From Halonatronomonas betaini (GTDB lineage: Bacteria; Bacillota; Halanaerobiia; Halanaerobiales; Halarsenatibacteraceae): 64,000 nt of DNA. A program made the position numbers and the translations under genes. Of this stretch, positions 8,316 to 16,572 are shown piece by piece. Location: positions 46,280-110,279 of the forward strand of contig NZ_JADPIE010000009.1 of assembly GCF_015666175.1 (NCBI RefSeq), read 5' to 3'. The notes beneath the pieces are model-generated. The model did no database searches. It saw only the letters and a program-made list of their open reading frames with translations, and was not told where the DNA came from. Each line of letters begins with the position of its first letter. The first letter of the stretch is position 1.

Positions 8316-9110
8316 ATGCCTGAAGGTTTATTATTGCCCCATCCGCCAATTATAGTTCCTGAAGTTGGTGGTAAAAGGAGAGAAGAGGCTGCAAAAACAA
8401 TTTCAGCTTTTGAAGAGGCCGTTGAAGAATTATTAAAAGAGGAGATTGATTTAATAATTTCTGTTGGACCCCATGGCGAAATTGATTGGAATCAGGTAAC
8501 AGTAGATCAGGCAGAGACTTTAAAGGGAGATTTAAGCAGATTTAATGCCAGAGATGTTAGTTTAGAGCTAGAATCTGCTAATGAATTTGCAGAAAAACTT
8601 ATTAAAGCTTTTGAAGTCAGGGCTGAATATGATGTAAAGGGGATTAAAAGTGGAAATATTGATCATGGTATAATGGTTCCAGCATATTTTCTAAATAAGG
8701 CTGGACTGGCAAAGGATATTCCCTGGTTGAAAATAAATATTGCATTCTGGCAGGCTGATAAGTTATATGAGTTCGGTAAAATTGTTATGGAAGAGGCCAG
8801 CAAGAATTATGAAAATCCTAAAGTGATTATTAGTGGAGATCTGTCCCATAAAATCAATCATGATTCTCCAGCCGGGTATTCACCGGCAGGAAGTAAGTTT
8901 GATCAAAGGTTAGTGAATGATTTAAAGACAGCCAATTTAAGCAGCTTATTAAATTATGACGAGAGTTTTTTAGAGGAAGCAGGAGAATGTGGATACAGGC
9001 CATTAATGGTTGGACTTGGCTTGCTGGATGGACGCTGGAATAAGATAGAAGTTAAATCATATGAAGCTCCTTATGGAGTTGGGTATGCAGTCGCTGGATT
9101 TTATAGGTAA
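8316..9110 (+). CDS. MEMO/class III extradiol dioxygenase-like protein of the AMMECR1 system
   Basis: Member of the LigB/MEMO fold family. Metal-ligand-type histidines are seen in LLPHPPII (near residue 9), VGPHG (near residue 53) and DHGIMVP (near residue 116), and SGDLSHKI lies near residue 188. In many Firmicutes this domain is fused to the N-terminus of AMMECR1; here the two are separate genes 39 bases apart, followed by the radical SAM member. The biochemical reaction of the system is not established, so no substrate is proposed. Length 264. The start ATG has AAGGAGGG 9 bases upstream. Confidence 0.85.
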   Translation: MPEGLLLPHPPIIVPEVGGKRREEAAKTISAFEEAVEELLKEEIDLIISVGPHGEIDWNQVTVDQAETLKGDLSRFNARDVSLELESANEFAEKLIKAFEVRAEYDVKGIKSGNIDHGIMVPAYFLNKAGLAKDIPWLKINIAFWQADKLYEFGKIVMEEASKNYENPKVIISGDLSHKINHDSPAGYSPAGSKFDQRLVNDLKTANLSSLLNYDESFLEEAGECGYRPLMVGLGLLDGRWNKIEVKSYEAPYGVGYAVAGFYR

Positions 9111-9149
9111 AGTCTGACATAATAATATAGTAGAGGTGATGGTCAGGTT

Positions 9150-9710
9150 ATGGCTGAAGATAAGATGAAAACTAAAGATAAATTGAAATTAGGGTTTGAT
9201 CCTGTTAAGTTGGCCAGGGAAAGTTTAAGAAACTCTCTATCAGGCGATGAGATATCTATTGAAAAGCCTGAGGATTTGGAGTTAAGAGCAGGATGTTTTG
9301 TTTCACTAAAAACTAAAGCAGGTAATTCATTGAGAGGCTGTATTGGCACTATAGAACCTACCAGAGAGGATATCTATGAAGAGATAATCTGTAATGCATA
9401 TAATGCTGCTTTCTGTGATCCCCGTTTTCCTGAGTTGAAAGAAGAGGAATTAAATAATATAATTATTTCTGTTGATATTATGATGCCAGCAGAGATTGTT
9501 GATGGTATGGAAGAGCTTGATCATGAAAAATTTGGTGTGATTCTTGAGCGAGGCAATAAAAGAGGCCTGTTATTACCGGATCTGGAAGGTGTTGATACAG
9601 TCAAAGATCAGATTTCAATAGCGGCCAGAAAAGCAGGGATAAGTTATAATAAAATATTTGCTGATGGGACAAATATATATCGATTTGAAGTAATCCGTTA
9701 TAAGGAGTAA
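9150..9710 (+). CDS. AMMECR1 domain protein (AmmeMemoRadiSam system protein A-like)
   Basis: Complete AMMECR1 domain. The family signature LRGCIGTIEP is present near residue 64, with the preceding CFVSLKTKAGN and the later FPELKEEELNNIIISVDIM segment. Length 186 matches a free-standing AMMECR1 rather than the longer fused form. It lies between the MEMO-like gene (39 bases upstream) and the radical SAM gene (5 bases downstream), and this gene order is the defining context of the AmmeMemoRadiSam system. GAGGTGATGG lies before the ATG. Molecular function unknown in the family. Confidence 0.88.
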   Translation: MAEDKMKTKDKLKLGFDPVKLARESLRNSLSGDEISIEKPEDLELRAGCFVSLKTKAGNSLRGCIGTIEPTREDIYEEIICNAYNAAFCDPRFPELKEEELNNIIISVDIMMPAEIVDGMEELDHEKFGVILERGNKRGLLLPDLEGVDTVKDQISIAARKAGISYNKIFADGTNIYRFEVIRYKE

Positions 9711-9715
9711 AAAAT

Positions 9716-10666
9716 ATGGATAAAAAAGTTCAGTGTAATATCTGTCCTCATAATTGCAATTTGAGAGAAGGTCAGAAAGGTATCTGTATGGCCAGGGAGA
9801 ATAGAGATGGCGAGATTGAACCTTTAAATTATGGTGAGGTTGCCTCTATGTCAGTTGATCCGATCGAAAAGAAACCATTATTTCATTTTAAGCCTGGAAC
9901 TAAAATACTTTCGATTGGCACCTGGGGCTGTAATATGAAATGTGGGTTCTGTCAGAACTGGCAGTTAAGCCAGCAGAAAGTTCCGACCAGATATTATGAA
10001 CCTGAGGAGATTCTTGATGAGATTGCTAAAAGAGGCTTATCAAGCCTGGCTTTTACCTATTCAGAACCGATAATCTGGTATGAATATGTATATGATACGG
10101 CTCGCTTAATGAAAGATAATAAGATTGATACGGTAATGGTCAGTAATGGCTTTATTAATCAAGGGCCTTTACTGGAACTGCTGCCCTATATTGATGGTTT
10201 TAATATTGACCTTAAGGCAATTGATGATGATTTTTATAGAGATGAATGTAATGGCCGGCTGGAGCCGGTAAAAAATACAATCATAAAGATTGCTGAATCA
10301 GATGCCCATCTTGAAATAACCAATTTAGTAATCAGGGATAAGAATGATAGTATTGATGCCCTGGAAGATTTAATAGATTTTATCAGTTCAGTTGATAGAG
10401 AGATTCCATTACATCTTTCAAGATATTACCCGGCCTATAAATATGAAATAGAGGCAACAGATATCAAGTTATTAAAGACTGCCTATGATTTAGCCAGTAA
10501 GAAGTTAGATTATGTTTATTTAGGCAATATCAGAGAGATGGATTACCGGAAGACGATCTGTCCAGGTTGTGGCAGGGTAATTATTGATAGAGATTACAGG
10601 ATTAAATCAAATATTGAAAATGGTAAATGTGGATACTGTGATCATAAAATTAAAGGATACTTTTAA
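9716..10666 (+). CDS. AmmeMemoRadiSam system radical SAM enzyme
   Basis: Radical SAM protein related to pyruvate formate-lyase activating enzymes. The core cluster motif CNMKCGFC (CX3CX2C) lies near residue 75. An N-terminal cysteine set CNICPHNC-...-GICMAR (residues 7-29) and a C-terminal set CPGCGRV...CGYC (near residues 281-310) suggest extra metal or cluster sites. Length 316. The gene follows AMMECR1 by 5 bases and is the last of the three-gene unit. The target of radical chemistry is unknown; an activating role on a partner protein is only an analogy. Confidence 0.88.
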   Translation: MDKKVQCNICPHNCNLREGQKGICMARENRDGEIEPLNYGEVASMSVDPIEKKPLFHFKPGTKILSIGTWGCNMKCGFCQNWQLSQQKVPTRYYEPEEILDEIAKRGLSSLAFTYSEPIIWYEYVYDTARLMKDNKIDTVMVSNGFINQGPLLELLPYIDGFNIDLKAIDDDFYRDECNGRLEPVKNTIIKIAESDAHLEITNLVIRDKNDSIDALEDLIDFISSVDREIPLHLSRYYPAYKYEIEATDIKLLKTAYDLASKKLDYVYLGNIREMDYRKTICPGCGRVIIDRDYRIKSNIENGKCGYCDHKIKGYF

Positions 10667-10716
10667 GTTATAGAAGTATAGATAATCAAAGTATAAATAA
10701 TAAATATATATAAATC

Positions 10717-10765
10717 ATAAGATATAAGATATAAGATATAAGATATAAGATATAAGATATAAGAT
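10717..10765. repeat. Seven perfect tandem copies of a 7-bp unit (ATAAGAT)
   Basis: The 49 bases are exactly seven uninterrupted copies of ATAAGAT. They sit 50 bases upstream of the glmM start codon, in the 149-bp gap after the radical SAM gene. Perfect copies mean recent slippage, and a change of copy number would move anything upstream relative to glmM by 7 bases. Confidence 0.95.
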
Positions 10766-10815
10766 AAATGATAATGATTGGAATATTTAAATACAAGAAC
10801 AGGAGTTGATTATTT

Positions 10816-12159
10816 TTGGGAAAGTTATTTGGAACTGATGGAGTTAGAGGAGTTGCTAATCTGGAGTTGACACCTGAGCTGGCCTTTAAGATTGGTGAGG
10901 CGGCTGCAGATATTTTATTAGAGGAGTATGATAATAGCGAAAATAAAATTATATTAGGCAGGGATACAAGGGTCTCTGGGGATATGCTGGCTGCAGCAGT
11001 AATTGCCGGTGTGAATTCAGCAGGTGTGGATATAATTGATCTGGATATTGTCCCGACCCCGGCTGTATCTTATTTGACCGGCAAAAATGAAGTGATTGGA
11101 GGAATAATGATTTCAGCCTCCCATAATCCTATTGAAGATAATGGAATTAAAGTTTTTGGTGGAGATGGCTGTAAAATTTCTGAAGATGTAGAAATAAAGA
11201 TTGAGGAGTCAATGGCAGCCCCAACAGAACCAGATAGCAGGCCAACCCACGATAAAGTTGGCCAGGTTATTGATGACAGGGAGTTGGTCAATGATTATAT
11301 TAATAATGTAATTTCTTCAGTTAGAGATGATTTATCTGGATTGGAAGTGGTTTTAGATTGTGGTCATGGAGCTGGGTATAAGATTGGGCCGGAAATTTTA
11401 AACAAGCTAGGAGTAACTGATTTAATAGCTATTAATGACAGTGGGAAAGGGAGTATGATCAATGTTAACTGTGGTTCAACAGATACCTCAGGTCTTATTG
11501 AAAAGGTAAAGGAGACTGGCGCTGATCTTGGGATTGCTTTAGATGGCGATGCTGATCGAGCTATTTTAGTCGATGAAAAGGGGAATATAGCTGATGGAGA
11601 TAAAATTATGTATCTTTCAGCTCTATCGATGCAGGAGAATGGCAGTCTAAAGAAGAATAAGATTGTGACGACTAAATATAGTAATTTAGGTCTTGATGAA
11701 TCATTATCAAAATATGGAATTGAGGTTTTAAAGGTTAAGAATGGAGATAAATATGTTCTAGAGGGCTTAAAAGCCAATAACCTTAATTTGGGAGGTGAGA
11801 AATCTGGGCATATAATTTATTTAGATTATAATACAAGTGGAGATGGAATATTGACAGCAGTGCAGATCATGGATTTTGTCAGTCAGAAAGGTAAGAACTT
11901 AGATGAATTGTTAGAAGGATATCAGGAATGGCCTCAATTACTGGAAAATGTAAGGGTTCAAAATAAGGACTGGGAAGATAACCAGGCTATAAATGAGGTG
12001 ATAGCAGAAGCTGATAAAGATGTTGATCCAGGCAGGATTTTTGTTAGGGCATCAGGAACAGAACCTGTAATTAGGGTTATGCTAGAAGGAAAAGAACTTG
12101 AGTTGTTGGAAAAATGGAGAGACAAACTGGCGGCTGTAATTGGAGAAGAATTGAATTAA
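10816..12159 (+). CDS. glmM: Phosphoglucosamine mutase
   Basis: Interconverts glucosamine-6-phosphate and glucosamine-1-phosphate for peptidoglycan and lipopolysaccharide precursor synthesis. The N-terminal GKLFGTDGVRGVAN, the phosphoserine loop SASHNP (serine about 102), the metal loop DGDADRA near residue 245, and the C-terminal RASGTEPVIRVM phosphate-binding loop are all present. Length 447 is normal. The start is TTG, the only start that gives the family N-terminus; AGGAG lies 11 bases upstream. The stop codon is one base from the glmS ribozyme cleavage site, so glmM and glmS are probably one transcript cut by the ribozyme. Confidence 0.95.
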   Translation: MGKLFGTDGVRGVANLELTPELAFKIGEAAADILLEEYDNSENKIILGRDTRVSGDMLAAAVIAGVNSAGVDIIDLDIVPTPAVSYLTGKNEVIGGIMISASHNPIEDNGIKVFGGDGCKISEDVEIKIEESMAAPTEPDSRPTHDKVGQVIDDRELVNDYINNVISSVRDDLSGLEVVLDCGHGAGYKIGPEILNKLGVTDLIAINDSGKGSMINVNCGSTDTSGLIEKVKETGADLGIALDGDADRAILVDEKGNIADGDKIMYLSALSMQENGSLKKNKIVTTKYSNLGLDESLSKYGIEVLKVKNGDKYVLEGLKANNLNLGGEKSGHIIYLDYNTSGDGILTAVQIMDFVSQKGKNLDELLEGYQEWPQLLENVRVQNKDWEDNQAINEVIAEADKDVDPGRIFVRASGTEPVIRVMLEGKELELLEKWRDKLAAVIGEELN

Positions 12160-12160
12160 A

Positions 12161-12302
12161 GCGCCTGATCCTGTTATTTATTAGGACGACGAGGTTGGGG
12201 ATTATCGAATTATTCGGCGGATGTCCCCAGGTCAACCTGTCTGGCCTTAAGTCTGGCAATAAAAACTAAAGGTAACTTTAGGTACAAATTGTTAGACAGA
12301 CA
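12161..12302 (+). ncRNA. glmS ribozyme (glucosamine-6-phosphate-activated self-cleaving riboswitch)
   Basis: The conserved core is plain: GCGCC immediately after the cleavage site (G at 12161), GACGAGG at 12186-12192, TTATCGAA at 12202-12209, TTCGGCGGA at 12213-12221, GGGG/CCCC pairing (12197-12200 with 12225-12228), a CTGTCT/AGACAG stem (12237-12242 with 12294-12299), and a GUAA-capped hairpin (12266-12281). Glucosamine-6-phosphate acts as a cofactor for cleavage of the mRNA, which lowers glmS expression. The scissile bond is between A12160 and G12161, one base after the glmM stop codon. The 3' boundary is approximate. Confidence 0.95.
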
Positions 12303-12343
12303 CTTGAAAAAATACTGATAATGAGTGGAGGATATAGATATAT

Positions 12344-14167
12344 ATGTGTGGAATTGTTGGTTATACAGGTAATAATAATGCAGCAGAGATTTTAGTTAAT
12401 GGACTTAAGAATCTGGAATATAGAGGTTATGATTCAGCAGGAATTGCAGTGTTAAATGAGCATAAATTAGATCTATACAAAAGCAAAGGTTCTTTAAATA
12501 AACTTGAAGAAAAGCTAGATAATAATGGCAAGATACTTGCTGGTACCGGGATAGGTCATACCCGCTGGGCTACTCACGGGGTGCCTTCTGATTATAATTC
12601 TCACCCCCATTCAGATTGTAATGGGAAGATAACTATTGTTCATAATGGGATAATAGAGAATTATCAGGATTTAAAAGAAGATTTATTTGCTAAAGGCCAT
12701 AAATTTGATTCAAGAACTGACAGTGAAGTTGTTGCCCATCTGTTAGAAGATTTTTATGACGGTGATATGGTCCAGGCACTGATAGAAGTTGATAAATTAC
12801 TTGAAGGTTCTTATGCGATTGTAGCTATCTCAGATGATGAGCCAGAAACAATTTATGGACTAAAAAAAGATAGTCCACTGGTGGCTGGAATTGGCAATCA
12901 GGAGAATTATCTGGCTTCAGATATTCCAGCACTTTTATCGAAGACTAAAGATTTTTATATCTTTGAAGATGATGAGATTGCAAAGGTAAATAGAGATAGA
13001 ATAGAGTTCTATAATCTTCAAGGCGAACTTCTTGAAAAAGATTTATTTGAAGCTGACTGGGATGCTGATATGGTGGATAAACAGGGTTACGATCATTTTA
13101 TGCTTAAAGAGATAAATGAACAGCCTGATGTTGCTCGAAGAATAATGGCTGATAGGTTTACTGAATCTGATATAGATCTCGGTGATATTGAAGAGATTCT
13201 TGCTGGTGATTATAAGAAGGTAATGATTACAGCCTGTGGTACAGCCTATCATTCAGGTTTAATCGGGAGATTTTTAATAGAGGAATTTGCTGATATTCCT
13301 GTTGAAGTCGAGGTCGCCAGTGAGCTTAGATATAAGAAAAATTTTATCGATAAGAATACTTTGATGATAGTGGTTAGTCAATCTGGTGAGACAGCTGATA
13401 CGCTGGCAGCTTTAAGGCTTGCTAAAGAAAAGGGAGCCAGGGTTGTGGCTCTAACTAATTCGATTGGAAGTAGTGTTGACAGGGAGTCTGATGCAAGTTT
13501 TCAGCTGATGGCCGGACCGGAGATATCTGTGGCTTCGACTAAGGCTTATGTTGCAATGGTTTTAGTATTTTATCTCTTATCATTAAAACTTGGCAAATTA
13601 AATGATAATATTTCAGAGGCCAGGTTAAAAGAGTTGATAGATGATTTAAAGAGGCTGCCCTATAGAATTCAGGAGACAATTTCAGAATTTGCTGAGATTT
13701 CAAAAGAAATTGCAGAAGCAATTAAAGAGTACAGGAGTGTATTCTTTATTGGAAGGAATATCGATTATGCCCTGGCCCTTGAAGGTGCATTAAAATTAAA
13801 GGAGATCTCTTATATACATGCTGAAGCCCATCCGGCAGGAGAGCTCAAACATGGATCTCTGGCATTGATTGAAGATGGAGTGCCAGTATTTGCCATTACA
13901 ACCAGGGAGAAAGTTGCAAAGAAAACTCTGTCTAATATTGAAGAGGTGATGGCCAGAGGAGGACAGGTAAATCTGATTACAGCTAAAAATATTGAGTATG
14001 ATAAAATAGAAGTAGACAATAAGCTGGTTTTACCTGAAATAGATAATATCTGGTCTTCTGTGCTGGCAGCTATTCCTCTCCAGCTTATCTCTTATTATAC
14101 TGCTTTAGAATTAGGCAGGAATATTGATAAACCAAGGAATTTAGCTAAAAGCGTTACTGTAGAGTAG
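12344..14167 (+). CDS. glmS: Glutamine-fructose-6-phosphate aminotransferase (isomerizing)
   Basis: Makes glucosamine-6-phosphate from fructose-6-phosphate and glutamine, the first step of amino-sugar synthesis. MCGIVGY places the catalytic cysteine at residue 2; GIGHTRWATHG and HNGIIENY belong to the N-terminal amidotransferase domain (about residues 1-220). Two SIS sugar-isomerase domains follow, with SQSGETADTLAALR near residue 347, and the C-terminal LAKSVTVE is canonical. Length 607 is normal. It is preceded by the glmS ribozyme and has TGGAGG 10 bases before the ATG. Confidence 0.97.
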   Translation: MCGIVGYTGNNNAAEILVNGLKNLEYRGYDSAGIAVLNEHKLDLYKSKGSLNKLEEKLDNNGKILAGTGIGHTRWATHGVPSDYNSHPHSDCNGKITIVHNGIIENYQDLKEDLFAKGHKFDSRTDSEVVAHLLEDFYDGDMVQALIEVDKLLEGSYAIVAISDDEPETIYGLKKDSPLVAGIGNQENYLASDIPALLSKTKDFYIFEDDEIAKVNRDRIEFYNLQGELLEKDLFEADWDADMVDKQGYDHFMLKEINEQPDVARRIMADRFTESDIDLGDIEEILAGDYKKVMITACGTAYHSGLIGRFLIEEFADIPVEVEVASELRYKKNFIDKNTLMIVVSQSGETADTLAALRLAKEKGARVVALTNSIGSSVDRESDASFQLMAGPEISVASTKAYVAMVLVFYLLSLKLGKLNDNISEARLKELIDDLKRLPYRIQETISEFAEISKEIAEAIKEYRSVFFIGRNIDYALALEGALKLKEISYIHAEAHPAGELKHGSLALIEDGVPVFAITTREKVAKKTLSNIEEVMARGGQVNLITAKNIEYDKIEVDNKLVLPEIDNIWSSVLAAIPLQLISYYTALELGRNIDKPRNLAKSVTVE

Positions 14168-14178
14168 GGGGCTCTTTA

Positions 14179-14553
14179 ATGATTAAGGGACATGGTGTCG
14201 ATATCATTAAGGTAAATAGAGTTGAAAGAATGTTAAATAGATTTGGCCAGCGTTTTAAAGTCAGAATCTATACAGAAGAAGAGATTAATTATTGTATGAC
14301 TGCCTCAAATAAAATTGAATCCTTTGCAGCCAGACTGGCTGCAAAGGAGGCAGTCTATAAAGTTTTAAGCAGTGAACTTGAAACTTTATGCTGGCAGGAA
14401 ATTTCAGTCATGATGGAGAACAGGATTCCGACTGTCTTTTTGAAGGGGTATGCTAAAGAGGCGGCTGAAGAGATTGGAATTGAAACCTGGTATTTAAGTT
14501 TGAGCCACGAGAGGGATTATGCAGTGGCTTCAGTTATAGCTGAGGGAGGTTGA
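14179..14553 (+). CDS. acpS: Holo-[acyl-carrier-protein] synthase
   Basis: Transfers 4'-phosphopantetheine from CoA to acyl carrier protein. GHGVDIIKVNRVERM near the N-terminus contains the Mg-binding aspartate, and FAARLAAKEAVYKVL near residue 48 contains the second acidic metal ligand. Length 124 is typical. The gene follows glmS by 11 bases and precedes the nnr gene by 4, the frequent acpS-nnr pairing. Confidence 0.94.
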   Translation: MIKGHGVDIIKVNRVERMLNRFGQRFKVRIYTEEEINYCMTASNKIESFAARLAAKEAVYKVLSSELETLCWQEISVMMENRIPTVFLKGYAKEAAEEIGIETWYLSLSHERDYAVASVIAEGG

Positions 14554-14557
14554 TAAG

Positions 14558-16093
14558 TTGTTAGTATTAAGGTCAACTGAGATGGCTGCTGTAGATAAAG
14601 AAGCGATAGAATTAGGATATCCAGAAATTATTTTGATGGAAACAGCTGGCAGGTCTGTTGCCAGAGAGATTGATACTTTAGATGAGCTTGATAATCAGTC
14701 AGATATATATTTTTTAATAGGTGGCGGAAATAATGGAGGAGATGGCCTTGTTGCTGCCCGTTATTTAAAGGAATGGGGTTACAAAAATTTAAAAGTTTTT
14801 TTATTAAAGCCTGGAGAAAACCTGTCAGGGATTAATAGGGATAACTATAATATCTGCAGGTTGCAGGATGTTGAGATGGAAGTTATTGACTCGGAGAAGT
14901 TAAATGAGTTTAGAAAAATTTTAAATAATGCTGATATTATAATAGATGGACTCCTGGGTACTGGAATTACCGGAGATGCTAGAGGATTAGCAGCTGATTT
15001 GATAGGGATAGTTAATGATATTTCTGTAAATGTACTGGCGATAGATATACCCTCTGGTTTATCTCTTGATTTTAAGAGCGAGACAGTAATTAGAGCTGAT
15101 CTGACTGTCACACTGGCCGATTTAAAAATTGCCCAGGCAGTTTATCCAGGCAGGTATTACTGTGGAGAGATTATCATAGCAGATATTGGTATGCCGGCAA
15201 AGGCATATCGTAAGATCAGGCCAGATTACTTTATGCTTTCCAACCAGGAAGCAGCAAGGTTTTTGCCCTATAGAACTGAGACCGGTCATAAAGGAACCTT
15301 TGGCAAAGTCTTGATAATTGGGGGATCTGCTGGGATGGCAGGTTCTGTTAGCCTGGCTGGAGAGGCTGCCCTGAAGATGGGTGCGGGAATGGTAACAATA
15401 GCTCTTCCTGCTGCGATTGAGCATGATGTTAATAGCCATTCCAGAGAAATAATTACAGAAGCACTGCCAGATGAAAATGGTAAAATATCTCTTAAAGCAC
15501 TGGATAAAATTATTAATATTAGCAATAAAATGGATTTAGTGATCTTAGGTCCTGGTTTAGGACAGGGAAAAGAAATAGCTGAATTAGTTGAAAATTTATT
15601 GAAAAAGCTTAAACCACCAATTATACTAGATGCAGATGGAATTAATACAGTCAGGGATTTAGAACAGTTAGATAAGAGTCAGAAGAAAATTTTATTAACT
15701 CCCCATCCTGGTGAAATGGCCAGATTATATGATACGACTATTCCGGAGATTCTGGAAAATAGATTTGATTATATTAAAGATTTTGTTGAAAAAACCGGTC
15801 AGGCTATAATCTTAAAGGGGGCAGATAGTTTGATTGGTCTGTCTGAAGGAGAGATTTTTATTAATCCAACAGGTAATGATGGTATGGCTACAGCAGGAAG
15901 TGGAGATGTGCTGGCTGGAATTGCTGGTGGTTTGGTTGCCCAGGGTTTAGATCTTGAAAAGGCCGGGATTGTAGCTTCTTTTATTCATGGCCGTGCAGGT
16001 GATTTAGCTGCTGAAGATAAGAATAGATATTCACTAGTTGCTGGAGATTTAATTGTGTATCTGGCCGAGGCTATTAATTCTATTATAAAATGA
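14558..16093 (+). CDS. nnr: Bifunctional NAD(P)H-hydrate epimerase / ADP-dependent dehydratase
   Basis: Repairs hydrated NAD(P)H. The N-terminal YjeF domain (about residues 1-215) carries the epimerase; it has GGGNNGGDGLVAARYL. The C-terminal ribokinase-like domain (about residues 225-505) is the dehydratase; it shows the GHKGTFGKVLIIGG entry, LTPHPGEMARL and GSGDVLAGIAGG near residue 450. Length 511 fits the fused form. The start is TTG, with GGAGG 8 bases upstream at the acpS stop. The next gene's ATG-proximal region overlaps its stop. Confidence 0.94.
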   Translation: MLVLRSTEMAAVDKEAIELGYPEIILMETAGRSVAREIDTLDELDNQSDIYFLIGGGNNGGDGLVAARYLKEWGYKNLKVFLLKPGENLSGINRDNYNICRLQDVEMEVIDSEKLNEFRKILNNADIIIDGLLGTGITGDARGLAADLIGIVNDISVNVLAIDIPSGLSLDFKSETVIRADLTVTLADLKIAQAVYPGRYYCGEIIIADIGMPAKAYRKIRPDYFMLSNQEAARFLPYRTETGHKGTFGKVLIIGGSAGMAGSVSLAGEAALKMGAGMVTIALPAAIEHDVNSHSREIITEALPDENGKISLKALDKIINISNKMDLVILGPGLGQGKEIAELVENLLKKLKPPIILDADGINTVRDLEQLDKSQKKILLTPHPGEMARLYDTTIPEILENRFDYIKDFVEKTGQAIILKGADSLIGLSEGEIFINPTGNDGMATAGSGDVLAGIAGGLVAQGLDLEKAGIVASFIHGRAGDLAAEDKNRYSLVAGDLIVYLAEAINSIIK

Positions 16094-16107
16094 ATGGAGT
16101 GATATTA

Positions 16108-16557
16108 ATGAAAACTGCTAAAGATATTATGACTGAGGAAGTTATAACTATTGAACCAGAAACCAGTGTGGAAGAGGCAGCAGAATTGATGAGTCAGTAT
16201 AATGTAAGTGGTCTGCCTGTATTAGAAAATGGTAAATTAACCGGGATAGTTACAGAAAAAGATCTGATTGTTAAAGATAAAAAGCTCCATTTTCCTGAAT
16301 ATATTAATCTGATCGGTGGAATTATTTATCTTGAGAGTTATAAGAAATTTCAGGAAGAGTTCAAGAAATATATCGCCGTTAAAGTTAAAGATTTAATGAC
16401 TAAACAGGTCGAGACTATTAGTCCAGATACCCCTGTTAGTGAAATAGCTGATTTAATGAGCAAGGAAGAGGTTAATAGATTACCGGTACTAGATGGTGAT
16501 GAATTAGTTGGAATTGTAACCAGGGGAGATTTAATCAAAAATATGTCGAAGAAGTAA
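16108..16557 (+). CDS. CBS-domain pair protein
   Basis: Small protein made of two CBS domains (about residues 1-60 and 80-149): TAKDIMTEEVITIEPETSV and VKDLMTKQVETISPDTPV are the repeated CBS entries, each followed by a GLPVLENGKLTGIVTEKDL or RLPVLDGDELVGIVTRGDL exit. Such pairs usually bind adenine nucleotides and act as regulators. The frame is open from an ATG at 16090 that overlaps the nnr stop, but ATG 16108 has GGAGTG 6 bases upstream and gives the standard N-terminus. The target protein is unknown. Confidence 0.88.
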   Translation: MKTAKDIMTEEVITIEPETSVEEAAELMSQYNVSGLPVLENGKLTGIVTEKDLIVKDKKLHFPEYINLIGGIIYLESYKKFQEEFKKYIAVKVKDLMTKQVETISPDTPVSEIADLMSKEEVNRLPVLDGDELVGIVTRGDLIKNMSKK

Positions 16558-16572
16558 TTTGGAGGTATTGTT

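Noticed and set aside
11364..11777. Minus-strand 137-codon reading frame across glmM
   Set aside because: It is antisense to a clearly conserved gene, lacks a ribosome site and shows only mirrored codon bias. Other long antisense frames were rejected for the same reason.
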